Shown: one piece after another, positions 7,701 to 16,248 of the stretch
How positions within the stretch are numbered: position 1 is the stretch's first letter
Layout of the letters: every line of letters begins with the position of its first letter
Assembly: GCA_964573775.1 (NCBI GenBank)
Contig: CAZNKU010000012.1
Span: 1-35,944, forward strand
Origin: CAZNKU01 sp964573775
GTDB lineage: Bacteria > Bacillota > Clostridia > Monoglobales > Firm-18
Reading direction: 5' to 3'
Length of the DNA: 35,944 nucleotides
The notes under the pieces: model-generated
Seen by the model: the letters and a program-made list of their open reading frames with translations, nothing else
Told to the model about the DNA's origin: nothing
Database searches by the model: none
Made by a program: the position numbers and the translations under genes

Positions 7701-10700
7701 AGCTTATATTCATTATACTCGTATTTGGTTTCACCTGTCAAGTCCGTCATTGTAAGTACGTTGCCAAAGTTATCATATGTATAGCTTATGAATTCAGTTT
7801 CACTTGCACGTGTGTCAAGCAATCTGTTCATTTTATCATATGTGTATGTTGTGACAACGCCATTGCGGTCTTTTAATGCAACAAGGTTATTTCTTACATC
7901 GTAGGCATAATATTCAGTGTCTCCAAGTTGATTTGTTTCGCTCATCAATCTGTTTAATGAATCATATGTATATGTTACAGATGTACCTGTAATACCATCC
8001 TCTTCATTAACACCTGATATGACCTTTGTTGTGTTACCTCGATTGTCATATTCATACAATACAGAATTGCCAAAACCGTCCGTTACTTTTACAAGTTGAT
8101 TTCTGTTATTGTATGTGTATGTTGTTTCATTACCACCAATATCTGTCTGAATTATATTGTTTTTATTATCGTAGTAGTAATATGAAAATACTCCGTCTTT
8201 ATTAGAAAATTCTAATCTTCCATAGTTATCAAAATAATCATAGTATTCTGCATCACCAATCTGATACCATATACAGTTCATTCCATCGTCATAAGAAGAA
8301 CTTTGTTTAAGTAATATATTATGTTCTCTGTCTAGCGGATTATCTGTATTAATTGTTTTCTCAAGCCTACCGTAAGGATCATAATAATAAAACGTATAAA
8401 GACCATCGGAATTATATGAATAAGAAACATTACCATACTTATAACCGTAGGTGACTGTATTTATGAGGTTTACGCCGTCTATACTTTCACCCGTATGAAT
8501 AAGTCTGCCAAGTTCATCATAATATTCTACTGTAGATATTTCATTATTATACGTTGTAACAACCTTGTTTTCATCGCCGAACGTGTAGGTATACTCAACA
8601 AAAGAGTTATCAGGATTAATTTGCTTTGTAAGTATACCGTTTTTATTATATGTGTATGATGTTGAAAGTCTGGTTGTTGTACCTTTTGCATCATTATTTA
8701 GGATCTCGATATATTCTTCGGAAACTTGACCGAGAGGTGTATATTCATAGTACACCTTTTGATTTTGATTAGAAATTCCAGTAAAGTCTGCTGTGTTTGT
8801 ATCTGTATTATAGTTTGTTATGGCTGTTGGATAAGCGTTGTTATTATTAGTATTATTTCCATAAGAATAGGAAACTTCACTTGTTAGAGTTCCACTATCA
8901 TCAAGATTAGTACCAACAGGTAACACCGATGTTTGAATCTTTAGCACATTGCCGGGATATGAATCATCATATGTGTATGTAACCTTATCAATATAATCAC
9001 CGTAATTTACACAAACATATGCAATCCTTGTATTATCCTCTGTACGTTTGTTTGTTGTAACAACAGGAGAATCCGTATTACTGTACTCTGTAACGGTTGA
9101 AGGGTACAGATATTTTAGATTTGTAATATTATCATCATAGGCATATGTTGTTACATTACCCAGTGCATCTGTATGAGATGATAGTGCACTGTATCCTTCC
9201 ACATATGTCCACAACTCTGATTGTCTAAGATAACAATCTATATCGTAAAATACATAATTCTTTTCAGATGTCATCTGATCATATTGATTATATGTATAAT
9301 CAGTCCTTTTTCGGTAAAAAGGAATTCCACTTGGGCTTATTTTTTCACAGCCAATATATATTACTCTATTACCTATTACTATACCACCGCCTGTTGAGTA
9401 TGTATCAAACAATCTGTAACATGATGTATAGAAACCATCACTGTAAAATTGATACATTACATTCATTCCATTCGGAAGGGTGTTGCTTACAATATTAATA
9501 TTTCCATAAACATCCATGAACGAGGTATTATCATACTTAACTTCCGTAGGAAATTCAGAAACCAATGTCAAACCCACATTATTAAATTCATATGTATATA
9601 TACCATCGGTGCATAGTAAATATATGGAATTGTCTTTATAAAAAGCTTTAGCGAAAGTTTTATTGATTGTTGTTCCAAGTGAAGTTATGCTATTCAAACT
9701 GCCCAAATGATATTCAAACAACTCATTATTTATCAAAAAGTAAATAGAATCTGTACCATTATTACATAAATGAATAGCATCAGCTGAAGTTGAAACACCG
9801 GTTACGGTAGCTTCACCTGTTTGCCACGTTTTATTGAGTGGATGCATAATATTAAAAGTTAGTTTCTTACTGTATGCATTATATTTATAATAATAAATAT
9901 ACCCATCAATTGAATAAAACTCTCTTGGAGTATCTATTGCTGACTCTGCATCTGTCCAAGTTTTTTCTACTGTATCGTACATTTTAACATATGTAACATC
10001 AGTACTTCCTGACAAATCTTCCAAAAATACAACTATATTATTTCCTACCGTTTTAGCATTAAGGTAATTTAGGTAATTAGTGGATTTTGTTAATCCAAGA
10101 TTACATATCGACACAATTTGAACTTCATTTCTCACCGTGTTTTTATATATAATTATTGAATTATCAATTACAAAAATTCTGTATATTTCATTGTTTATAA
10201 TTACGCTACCATCATAATCTCCGGGTAAATCCACATATTCATTTGGACTTCCACGATCATAGACATCTTCTCTTAAAAGATTTCCTTGACAGAATGTATA
10301 AATAGTCGTCTCAATTGAAAAATCATCCTCTTTTTCATGTACGATAGTCCAATATTCTTTTGTACTCTCCCCTGTCTCATAATCCGGATGGGTATATGGA
10401 TAACCCGAAATATCTGCATGGTATTCGTACATAGTATTATTACCATCACTATCGGTCACATTAGATATTTTGTACACTTCATACCAATCTATATTGCTGC
10501 TGTTATACGATGTACTCAAACTTCTTCGAGTGTTTTTGTATTCATAATCTGTATAGCCACCCGTAGGATAGTTAACTCTAGTCAATAAAATATTAGTTCC
10601 GTTAACGCTGTAATCATCAATTTGGCAAAAGAAAGTGTGAGTCAAATTCTTAGTGTATTCAAAACTTGTTGTTAAATTTTCACCGTCAGTAATACTTCTA

Positions 10701-12364
10701 AGTACACAAATATTATCACTTTCCTCAATAGTTTCCAAATCCAATGTTGCATAAATTGTATTACCTACACTAATTTTTATGTTATCAATTTCTGTTCCTA
10801 AGTTTGTTTCTGTCACAGCATAATCTATGTTAATTTCTTTTCCACTGCTATCAATAATCTTTGATAATGCATGCAAATCAAAACTATATCCAATAGGTGC
10901 ATATCCTACAAAAAGTCCAGTTGAAATTCCTTCAAATGAACCTCTGTAGTAATTTAGATATGTATATTCATAAGTTATAGTATTACCGAACCTATCTACT
11001 GATTTAACCAAGTCACCGGTTTTTTCATCAATATATTCGGTTATACCATCAGGATACTTAACAACAATCTGATCCGCAGCTTTCACATTATGATCAAATG
11101 TTACTGTAACTTTGATGTCGTTCAGTTCATAATTTTTCAATGTCACCTCATCAGAATCCATAACAGGTGAATAACTTGTATATTCTATCTCGTATGCCGA
11201 CCCGTCTTTCAAAGTCAAAACCGGATCAGAGTAATAATATCCGTATCTTCCACGTGTTTTTGTCAAATGAGTCATATCAAATGACCAACCAACTGCAAAA
11301 TCATTAAATGACTTAACGGATTCGTAGGCTAATGAAGTATATGTATCTTGATCCACAACGGCAGTATCTGAATTATATTTAATTGACAAATCCACACCAA
11401 ATTCATTTCTTCCTGGTATTGAAATTAAATTTTTGGAATAACTAAGTGCACCTGTAGACAAAGAAACCGCTGCTCCGTTCACCACTTCTCCAAAATATGG
11501 ATTATTTACTAAATCAACAGTCATTTTTTCGTCATCAGTAGTCGCATAAGTGCTTATCTGATATTCGGGTGCAGATAAGTTTTCTGCTTCAATAGATGTA
11601 TCTACCGCATTAAAGTTCTCATTGTTGTTCAGGTATTCGATTAATGATTGGTCATATTCTTTTTCTTCTGAAATTAAAGTATTGTCCTCTGTACTTGATT
11701 CCAATGTATCTTCTTCCAACAATAGATCTTCGGATACTGAATCATCAATAACAATTTCTTCCGTATTTATAATATCTTTGTTAACTTCAGTTTCTGATTC
11801 TGTATCAGCATCTGCTTCTATATTAGGTTCAATATCTAAATATTCTGCAGATGTTGAATCTATTGCTGGTTTTTCTGCAGGATTTTCTTCCCCTATGTTT
11901 GAACGGGCGTTTTCAATTTCAGTATCTTGTAATTTATATTGATCCATATTGAATTTTGTGCCCATTGCAGAATTTTTATTGATATCAGTAACTGTAGATA
12001 TTGTGTCGTCAACAATTTTGATGTCATTTGATTCTTCAATAGATTCACCAAGATTCGTTTCCAATGCAACAACATCTTTATACGTGATTTCCTGTTTAGT
12101 TAACTCTTCAACATTTCTTATTTCACTTGAGTTAGAATTAAAATTGATTGCCGTTTCTTCTTTTAACGAAAAATCAGAGTTAATATCAAATTCTGTATTT
12201 TCGTCTAATTGTTTGTCATCAACCTGTTCTTCGACTTGAATATTTTCTGTAACTTTACTATTGCTTTCAATAGCGTTGTGATTTGTATTTTCAGTTGCAA
12301 AAACTGAAAAACCAGACAAAACAATAGAAAAAACTAATAATAAGCTTATTAATCTTTTATTCAT
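4751..12364 (-). CDS. Secreted RHS/YD-repeat protein with putative papain-like toxin tail
   Basis: Giant polymorphic-toxin-type protein, 2537 residues. The ATG at 12364 is chosen over 12376 because AAAGGA lies at normal distance only from the former. Order: signal peptide (1-24, MNKRLISLLLVFSIVLSGFS); acidic Ser/Thr/Glu linker to about 275; RHS N-terminal part; Kelch-like strand-rich insert (about 720-960); YD repeats (about 1055-1880, many YTYD and NRL motifs); three near-identical about 100-residue Ig-like repeats (about 1909-2203); DNDHGGDTD linker; RHS core closing motif with YYLRNRFYDPSIARFISEDP and NPIAFVDPLGL (2342-2346). The tail after DPLGL (about 190 residues) contains YGHLDIS (H2364) and GLNCVDFVAKSL (C2476). 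His before Cys, with a following hydrophobic helix, resembles permuted papain folds (PPPDE, LRAT, YiiX). The RHS identification is firm; the tail fold is inference. Confidence 0.93.
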   Translation of the reverse strand: MNKRLISLLLVFSIVLSGFSVFATENTNHNAIESNSKVTENIQVEEQVDDKQLDENTEFDINSDFSLKEETAINFNSNSSEIRNVEELTKQEITYKDVVALETNLGESIEESNDIKIVDDTISTVTDINKNSAMGTKFNMDQYKLQDTEIENARSNIGEENPAEKPAIDSTSAEYLDIEPNIEADADTESETEVNKDIINTEEIVIDDSVSEDLLLEEDTLESSTEDNTLISEEKEYDQSLIEYLNNNENFNAVDTSIEAENLSAPEYQISTYATTDDEKMTVDLVNNPYFGEVVNGAAVSLSTGALSYSKNLISIPGRNEFGVDLSIKYNSDTAVVDQDTYTSLAYESVKSFNDFAVGWSFDMTHLTKTRGRYGYYYSDPVLTLKDGSAYEIEYTSYSPVMDSDEVTLKNYELNDIKVTVTFDHNVKAADQIVVKYPDGITEYIDEKTGDLVKSVDRFGNTITYEYTYLNYYRGSFEGISTGLFVGYAPIGYSFDLHALSKIIDSSGKEINIDYAVTETNLGTEIDNIKISVGNTIYATLDLETIEESDNICVLRSITDGENLTTSFEYTKNLTHTFFCQIDDYSVNGTNILLTRVNYPTGGYTDYEYKNTRRSLSTSYNSSNIDWYEVYKISNVTDSDGNNTMYEYHADISGYPYTHPDYETGESTKEYWTIVHEKEDDFSIETTIYTFCQGNLLREDVYDRGSPNEYVDLPGDYDGSVIINNEIYRIFVIDNSIIIYKNTVRNEVQIVSICNLGLTKSTNYLNYLNAKTVGNNIVVFLEDLSGSTDVTYVKMYDTVEKTWTDAESAIDTPREFYSIDGYIYYYKYNAYSKKLTFNIMHPLNKTWQTGEATVTGVSTSADAIHLCNNGTDSIYFLINNELFEYHLGSLNSITSLGTTINKTFAKAFYKDNSIYLLCTDGIYTYEFNNVGLTLVSEFPTEVKYDNTSFMDVYGNINIVSNTLPNGMNVMYQFYSDGFYTSCYRLFDTYSTGGGIVIGNRVIYIGCEKISPSGIPFYRKRTDYTYNQYDQMTSEKNYVFYDIDCYLRQSELWTYVEGYSALSSHTDALGNVTTYAYDDNITNLKYLYPSTVTEYSNTDSPVVTTNKRTEDNTRIAYVCVNYGDYIDKVTYTYDDSYPGNVLKIQTSVLPVGTNLDDSGTLTSEVSYSYGNNTNNNNAYPTAITNYNTDTNTADFTGISNQNQKVYYEYTPLGQVSEEYIEILNNDAKGTTTRLSTSYTYNKNGILTKQINPDNSFVEYTYTFGDENKVVTTYNNEISTVEYYDELGRLIHTGESIDGVNLINTVTYGYKYGNVSYSYNSDGLYTFYYYDPYGRLEKTINTDNPLDREHNILLKQSSSYDDGMNCIWYQIGDAEYYDYFDNYGRLEFSNKDGVFSYYYYDNKNNIIQTDIGGNETTYTYNNRNQLVKVTDGFGNSVLYEYDNRGNTTKVISGVNEEDGITGTSVTYTYDSLNRLMSETNQLGDTEYYAYDVRNNLVALKDRNGVVTTYTYDKMNRLLDTRASETEFISYTYDNFGNVLTMTDLTGETKYEYNEYKLLSEIQNPDESKISYSYDNSKKLTGVLDYDGECITYTYDLLGNVSTISNDVTVMAEYAYNNENQLASLTYPDKGDTTYEYDRYMRIKSLTNKLDDNTIINKYDYEYNSAGNQIKKTETTGTQTKTTTYTYDELNRLSSYTAPDGTKTSYTFDTRNNILNENILCLEKYTYDYISSNGEYNQTVKNVESNVTNYTYNDANQLLTETETVTGDTQVIKTTSYSYDNNGNMVGKTVILDSVVIEDYVYDFDAFNRLKNIDTTYYYSDGTADVYEYYYTYNGNNELSTVSTYKNDDLISVKKYYWDRGYIIKDVTTTAEGGNTKKTITKRNNVEPIKAASFTEEQPVVEAYSLPVNGITCTETINGNNVQIAGQIPDAKTKNQVALVVSTDVNNVNENNIVYIDQTTSTTSGNFNFNFTLPQNPADVNYGYIIGTDADVDSYIGTISEGQTDDEEPTTPARTVTCTETVDGNNVKISGQISDPDGTNQVALIVSTDVNNVNENNIVYIDQTTSTTSGTFEFNFTLPQSSSITSYGYIIGTDADTETYIGSISTIQPEEITRTVTCTETVDGNNVKISGQISDANSKNQVALVVSTDVNNVNENNIVYIDQTTSSTSGTFEFNFTLPQSSSITSYGYIIGTDANTETYIGVINIQQGGNEDDDDDNDHGGDTDITGTTVTVKYYLGADGVFAQTDANGTNYLLKNGHGDTVTIVRNGNVVDDAEYDAYGNVKNPQNITAYTYANYYYDSHSGMYYLRNRFYDPSIARFISEDPVKDGLNWYAYCSGNPIAFVDPLGLLVEILYHTGNSMRNFYGHLDISVDDVVYSFAPYGENNGLLNMYGEGVIMVVDKDEYIENRNADGRDVIAYQLNYTEEQEENLKKILQGYVKNASTLDKKSEIGAIYYYGKKSDGLNKYNVFGSGSGGLNCVDFVAKSLNENIADLKGNDKKSPEIIYTFTNTPSSVRKALEKLFKTPNSLVSVKTTYSKEE
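5760..6655 (-). repeat. Three tandem Ig-like repeats inside the RHS gene
   Basis: Units at about 5760-6040, 6057-6335 and 6369-6655, each coding for CTET..GNNV...GQI, then NQVAL(V/I)VSTDVNNVNENN and a YGYIIGTDA block. High DNA identity makes them likely recombination points. The relics at 3114-3684 derive from the 6535-6716 type. Confidence 0.85.
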
Positions 12365-12376
12365 ATAAACTTCCAT

Positions 12377-12661
12377 CCTTTATTATCACAATTATAAATT
12401 AATGTTTTGTGATTTTTTGATTAGTTATTACCTATATAAAAGGACTATTGATTTAAACTATGTTTTTAATGGTAAATATCCCATTAAGTCCACCCCCTCA
12501 TAAACTAATAAACAAATAAAATTTCATTTTTCGTCAAAAAAATGTTTTATGTACAAAATTCTAGAAAAATCACAAATTAGAGTATGCAGGTTTTAAATAT
12601 AACAAATTGTATATTTTAATTCTTTGATTAGTTGATTTGTGTAAAAGTTAAAGGTGATTTT
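12377..12661. other. Intergenic stretch upstream of the RHS gene
   Basis: AT-rich. On the minus strand it holds a strong ribosome-site/start pair at 12458-12500, described separately, and a TATAAT at 12391-12396 with no matching -35. The string TTTGATTAGTT occurs at 12416 and 12623. No other gene was seen. Confidence 0.5.
12458..12484 (-). CDS. Possible 8-residue leader peptide upstream of the RHS gene
   Basis: On the minus strand GAGGGGGTGG is followed five bases later by ATG and an eight-codon frame (MGYLPLKT) ending in TAG, 93 bases before the RHS start. The ribosome site is unusually strong for a stretch without a gene. It may be a leader peptide or the remains of a displaced gene. Confidence 0.25.
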   Translation of the reverse strand: MGYLPLKT

Positions 12662-12792
12662 ATGGAAGATGGTTTGAAAGATATAGCTGATTGTAATATG
12701 TCAAACAAGAAAATTTTTCTATATATCCTGATTTAATATATTCTAAATTATTAGATGTGTATATTAAATATTCGCCATCTAAGGTGTGTTAG
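12662..12792 (+). pseudogene. Short unidentified ORF with an apparent one-base frameshift
   Basis: AAGGTG lies five bases before the ATG. The frame reads MEDGLKDIADCNMSNKK and soon stops. After adding one A to the A-run at 12710-12713 it continues as NFSIYPDLIYSKLLDVYIKY to TAG at 12790-12792, 43 residues in total. No family is recognised. The repaired frame may be chance. Confidence 0.3.
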
Positions 12793-12833
12793 TCCATAGC
12801 TTTTAAAAACTTTCCTTTTCATTGTAAACAGCA

Positions 12834-13109
12834 ATGATTAAACATAATTTATCATTGTATGTTTACTTTGAGTTATTCACTTTGGGGTTTGTTTTTACAC
12901 CAGTTTCACCATTGTGTGTTAAAGACAATGGATATATAATCCTGTTTCCATTAGTTGTATTTTGTGTTATCAGCAAAATTTGTGATTTTGCAAAGCTTTA
13001 TAGTGTTAATTGTTATATTACGGTTTATATCCTTTCTGTCGTAAGTTTCAAAAAGAAAATTATACATTATATTTCTATACAAACTAATATAAAACAAAAA
13101 GGAGGATGA
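12834..13109 (+). CDS. Possible small membrane protein
   Basis: Open frame of 91 codons ending two bases before the TTG start of the DUF960 gene, an operon-like spacing. It encodes three hydrophobic stretches (about 8-26, 34-54, 60-74) and several Cys. There is no ribosome site before the ATG and no family match, and random AT-rich frames often look hydrophobic, so this is doubtful. Confidence 0.25.
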   Translation: MIKHNLSLYVYFELFTLGFVFTPVSPLCVKDNGYIILFPLVVFCVISKICDFAKLYSVNCYITVYILSVVSFKKKIIHYISIQTNIKQKGG

Positions 13110-13111
13110 AT

Positions 13112-13402
13112 TTGAATTTTAAAAATAGGAGATTTATTACAAATGGAGTGGTGGAACATGTTTCCCCGCTCCTTCAACTTTTTATGTGGCAGTGTATTGA
13201 GGAAATGGATGCCACAAAAGACTATCTTCAAGTATTTAAAATTAGTATTGAAGATGGTAAACAAAAGATAATACATGAACAGGAAGTGCCTGAGTACAAA
13301 GCGGAGTATCTGATTAAATCGGATACCCCGCTTTTTGTTGGCAAAATTTTTGTAATCGATGACGAAACACATTCCACTATGTTATTAGCGGAAGAATATT
13401 GA
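13112..13402 (+). CDS. DUF960 family protein
   Basis: Small cytosolic protein of 96 residues. TTG at 13112 is taken as start: AAGGAGG (13099-13105) is six bases from it and abuts the ATG at 13106, which is too close. Features typical of DUF960 are seen: RRFITNGV near the N-terminus, LFMWQCIEEM, the DYLQVFKI strand, and a C-terminal half with IIHEQEVPEYKAEY. The molecular function of the family is unknown; members are common on plasmids, phages and integrative elements of Firmicutes. It leads the three-gene cassette with the amidoligase (13-base gap) and glutamine amidotransferase, so co-expression is likely. Confidence 0.7.
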   Translation: MNFKNRRFITNGVVEHVSPLLQLFMWQCIEEMDATKDYLQVFKISIEDGKQKIIHEQEVPEYKAEYLIKSDTPLFVGKIFVIDDETHSTMLLAEEY

Positions 13403-13415
13403 AAGGAAGGATAAT

Positions 13416-14513
13416 ATGAAAGGGAATTTAGTATGTACAGTATGTGGAGAAAGGTTATCTGACGATATATTAAGGGAGTTTGATGGTCAGGTAATGTGTG
13501 AAAATTGCTTTTATGACAAGACTGTGGTCTGTGATAATTGCGGAGACAGAATATGGCGTGATGATAATGAAGGAGACAGTGTACATACTCTCTGTAATCA
13601 TTGCCGTGAGTACAGTTATACTACATGTGAAGATTGTGGTGCTTTAATACACGATGACGAAGCACGTTATGATGATGACGATTATCCGTATTGCTATGAA
13701 TGTTACGAGAAACTTATAGACAGACCAATTAAAAATTACAGTTACAAGCCTGAACCAATTTTCTATGGTTCAGGCAAAATGTTTTATGGGGTAGAGCTTG
13801 AGATTGATAGGGGCGGAGAAAGTGATGAAAACGCAAGGCTTATTCTTGATGTGGCAAACGACAAAAATAAGCATATTTACGCGAAAAGGGATTCGAGTAT
13901 AGAAAATGGTTTTGAGATTGTGTCCCATCCTATGACACTATCATACCACCTTGAAAATATGCCATGGGGTAAGGTTTTGGACGAAGCCTTGGAACTTGGC
14001 TATGTATCGCATAATTCCAACTGCTGTGGGTTGCATATCCACTGTTCACGAACCGGGTTTGGAGATACTTTTGAAAAACAAGAAAAAACTATAGGTAGGT
14101 TAGTGTATTTCTTTGAAAAATTTTGGGACCAATTGGTTCGATTCTCAAGAAGAACTCCTGAAAATTTAAATAGATGGGCGGCTAAATATGCAACTATTTC
14201 CGAAACAACCGAAGAAACCTACCAAAAGGCAAAGGATAAAAGAATGGGACGTTACTGCGCAGTGAATTTAATTAATTATTCTACTGTGGAAATAAGAATG
14301 TGGCGTGGTACATTGCGTATAGAAACTCTGATTGCTACGCTGGAATTGGTAGATTTTATATGCCAAGTCGCGAACCGTCTTTCTGATAAGGAAATGGAGG
14401 CAATGAGTTGGAGTAGTTTTGTGTCTGAAATTCCACCTGAAAAAGTGGATTTAATAGAGTATTTAAAATCAAAGCAATTGTATGTGAATGAAATAGAAAT
14501 GGAGGAGATATAA
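13416..14513 (+). CDS. Amidoligase-like enzyme with N-terminal zinc-ribbon/LIM-like array
   Basis: Predicted carboxylate-amine ligase of the GCS/glutamine-synthetase-like amidoligase family (Amidoligase_2 type), 365 residues. The first hundred residues carry six C-x2-C pairs (C7/C10, C28/C31, C39/C42, C60/C63, C71/C74, C93/C96), consistent with several zinc sites. The catalytic part runs from about 118: GVELEI (125-130, acidic metal ligands), DSSIENGFEIVSHP (159-172), CCGLHIHCSRTGFG (203-216) and NLINYSTVEIRMWRGTL (284-300). GAAAGGAAGG precedes the ATG. The stop overlaps the next gene by one base (TAATG), which suggests translational coupling to the glutaminase. Comparative genomics has proposed that such ligases build peptide-like bonds on proteins or small molecules; the substrate here is unknown. 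Confidence 0.8.
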   Translation: MKGNLVCTVCGERLSDDILREFDGQVMCENCFYDKTVVCDNCGDRIWRDDNEGDSVHTLCNHCREYSYTTCEDCGALIHDDEARYDDDDYPYCYECYEKLIDRPIKNYSYKPEPIFYGSGKMFYGVELEIDRGGESDENARLILDVANDKNKHIYAKRDSSIENGFEIVSHPMTLSYHLENMPWGKVLDEALELGYVSHNSNCCGLHIHCSRTGFGDTFEKQEKTIGRLVYFFEKFWDQLVRFSRRTPENLNRWAAKYATISETTEETYQKAKDKRMGRYCAVNLINYSTVEIRMWRGTLRIETLIATLELVDFICQVANRLSDKEMEAMSWSSFVSEIPPEKVDLIEYLKSKQLYVNEIEMEEI

Positions 14514-15430
14514 TGTGTGGTCTTTTTGGCTTCTCCAGATATGGGGGAACAATTAAAAATCTTTCGGAAATAACAAATTCTCTTGCTGAACAATCGGCAG
14601 TAAGGGGAACAGATGCCACCGGGATTGCCTTTAATGGCTCCGGTGGCATTAGAATTTTTAAAGACGGTAAACCTGCATACAAAATGGATTTTAAACATCC
14701 TGATGAAATTAGAGCATTGATCGGGCACACAAGGCATAGCACAGGCGCTACAGCCAATTTTAACATGAATAATCACCCCTTTAGCGGAAAATGCAGAAAT
14801 TCGGAATTCGCTCTTGCTCATAATGGAATTATCCACAATGATAAGGCTTTAAAAAAATCTTTGAGTTTGCCAAAAAGCAAAATACAAACCGATTCATTCG
14901 TAAGTGTGCAAATTCTTGAAAAATATGGCGAATTAAACCTTGAAAAAATTGGCGATATGGCAGAGGCGGTTGAAGGGAGTTTTAGTTTTTCGATAATCGA
15001 TGACAGAAATAATATTTATCTTGTAAAAGGTGATAGCCCTCTTTCAATATTACATTTCCCCGGACAAAAGCTTTACTTGTATGCATCCACTGATGAAATT
15101 TTATACCGTTCAATTATTGACACCCCGCTTTTTGAAGATTTAAAGAAAGGGGAATTTGAGGTAGTAGATATCAAAGAAGGAGATATTCTTAAAATATGTT
15201 CTGACGGTAATATTGAAAAAGGGACCTTTGAGTACAAGTACTATTATGGAAAAAGTTTGCGGGATTTTGGACTTAGTTTGTACCGGAGTTCTTTGTCTGC
15301 TGATGAAGAATACATAGATGATTTAAAGTCTATTGCCTCATATCAGGGCTTTGACCCTGATACCATAGATGAACTTATTGCTTCTGGAGTTACCACTGAT
15401 GAGATTGAGGATTTTTTATATGAGTGGTAA
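14513..15430 (+). CDS. Class II glutamine amidotransferase (Ntn-hydrolase fold)
   Basis: Glutaminase-type protein, 305 residues. The initiator is followed by Cys (MCGLFGFS), which becomes the N-terminal nucleophile after Met removal. Other family signatures: RGTDATGIAFNG, GHTRHSTGA and AHNGIIHN, with DSFVSVQIL as the following conserved Asp-containing block. The glutaminase domain covers about 2-210; the C-terminal part (GFDPDTIDELI...EDFLYEW) looks like a small helical module. There is no recognisable synthetase or phosphosugar domain, so the ammonia it releases must go to a partner. GGAGGAG lies inside the end of the amidoligase gene and the ATG overlaps its stop, so that enzyme is the obvious partner (inference from coupling). 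Confidence 0.88.
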   Translation: MCGLFGFSRYGGTIKNLSEITNSLAEQSAVRGTDATGIAFNGSGGIRIFKDGKPAYKMDFKHPDEIRALIGHTRHSTGATANFNMNNHPFSGKCRNSEFALAHNGIIHNDKALKKSLSLPKSKIQTDSFVSVQILEKYGELNLEKIGDMAEAVEGSFSFSIIDDRNNIYLVKGDSPLSILHFPGQKLYLYASTDEILYRSIIDTPLFEDLKKGEFEVVDIKEGDILKICSDGNIEKGTFEYKYYYGKSLRDFGLSLYRSSLSADEEYIDDLKSIASYQGFDPDTIDELIASGVTTDEIEDFLYEW

Positions 15431-15467
15431 ACGTATAAGAATTTACTGGAAAATCTGGGAATTGAAA

Positions 15468-15557
15468 TGGAGGATTTTTTATATGAAATACGTGAAAATA
15501 GTTATATTGGCAATTATGGAAGTTATTGCAGATTTTTACAGCAGAAAGTACGATAAG
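15468..15557 (+). CDS. Short ORF echoing the amidotransferase C-terminus
   Basis: 29 codons starting MEDFLYEIRENSYIG, in the same frame as the preceding gene, which ends EIEDFLYEW and stops at 15430. The bases GAGGATTTTTTATATGA occur in both places, so a small duplication has occurred. There is no good ribosome site. It may be a remnant tail displaced by a new stop codon. Confidence 0.25.
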
Positions 15558-15568
15558 AGGTGAATCAC

Positions 15569-16113
15569 TTGGTTTATGGATATGCGAGGGTTTCTACTTC
15601 TGACCAGAATCTAGACAGACAAAAGGATGCACTTCAAAAATACGGTGTAGATGTAATGTATTGTGAAAAAATGTCAGGTACGAAAAAGAGCAGACCTGAA
15701 CTCGATAAAGTGATCAGCGTAATACAAGAAGGTGATAGCGTAGTTGTTGAAAGTCTTTCAAGACTTGGGAGGAGTGTTAAAAATCTTTCTGAATTGATGG
15801 AAATGTTTAATAGCAAAATATACGGCTTGTATCCTTAAAAGAAACCATAGATACTAAATCTTCAACAGGAAGGCTATTGTTTACAATTTTATCGTCTCTT
15901 GCTCAGTTTGAAAGAGATGTGCTGGCAGAACGTACGATTGAAGGTTTGCAGGCTGCTCGTCTTCGCGGAAGAATGGGAGGACGACCAAAAACTGATGAAA
16001 CTGCTGTTAAGAAAGCCATTGCCCTATATAATACAAAGCAATATACCATAAAAGAGATTGTTGATTTGACCGGTGTGTCTAAATCTACACTATACCGTGC
16101 CATAAAGGGTTAA
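15569..16113 (+). pseudogene. Small serine recombinase (resolvase/invertase), frameshifted
   Basis: Site-specific recombinase of the Tn3 resolvase/Hin type. TTG at 15569, six bases after AGAGGTG, gives MVYGYARVSTSDQNLDRQ with the nucleophile Ser9. The first frame ends at 15838. The second resumes as LFTILSSLAQFERDVLAER and finishes with the C-terminal helix-turn-helix (YTIKEIVDLTGVSKSTLYRA). Adding one A in the run at 15815-15818 restores the expected N-I-R-L-V-S-L-K-E-T junction and a normal length of 181 residues. Recent decay or a sequencing error in the A-run are both possible. Confidence 0.85.
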
Positions 16114-16248
16114 GTTATGGTAATTTGATTTTGAAACGGGTATCGGGAAAAATATTATTCCCATTACCCATTACTTATGCAGGTTTTGGGAATTGTGATT
16201 ATTGTTCCAAAAACCTTCGTTTATGAACCGTTCTTTTGATTAAAAGAT

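Noticed and set aside
12391..12396. TATAAT on the minus strand before the RHS gene
   Set aside because: No -35 box at a workable distance; kept only as a remark.
3794..12637. 15-bp direct repeat TTTGATTAGTTGATT at 3794-3808 and 12623-12637, flanking the RHS locus
   Set aside because: Attractive as element ends, but a 15-mer match in AT-rich DNA of this length is not rare, and a partial third copy at 12416 fits simple AT bias. No integrase belongs to the interval.
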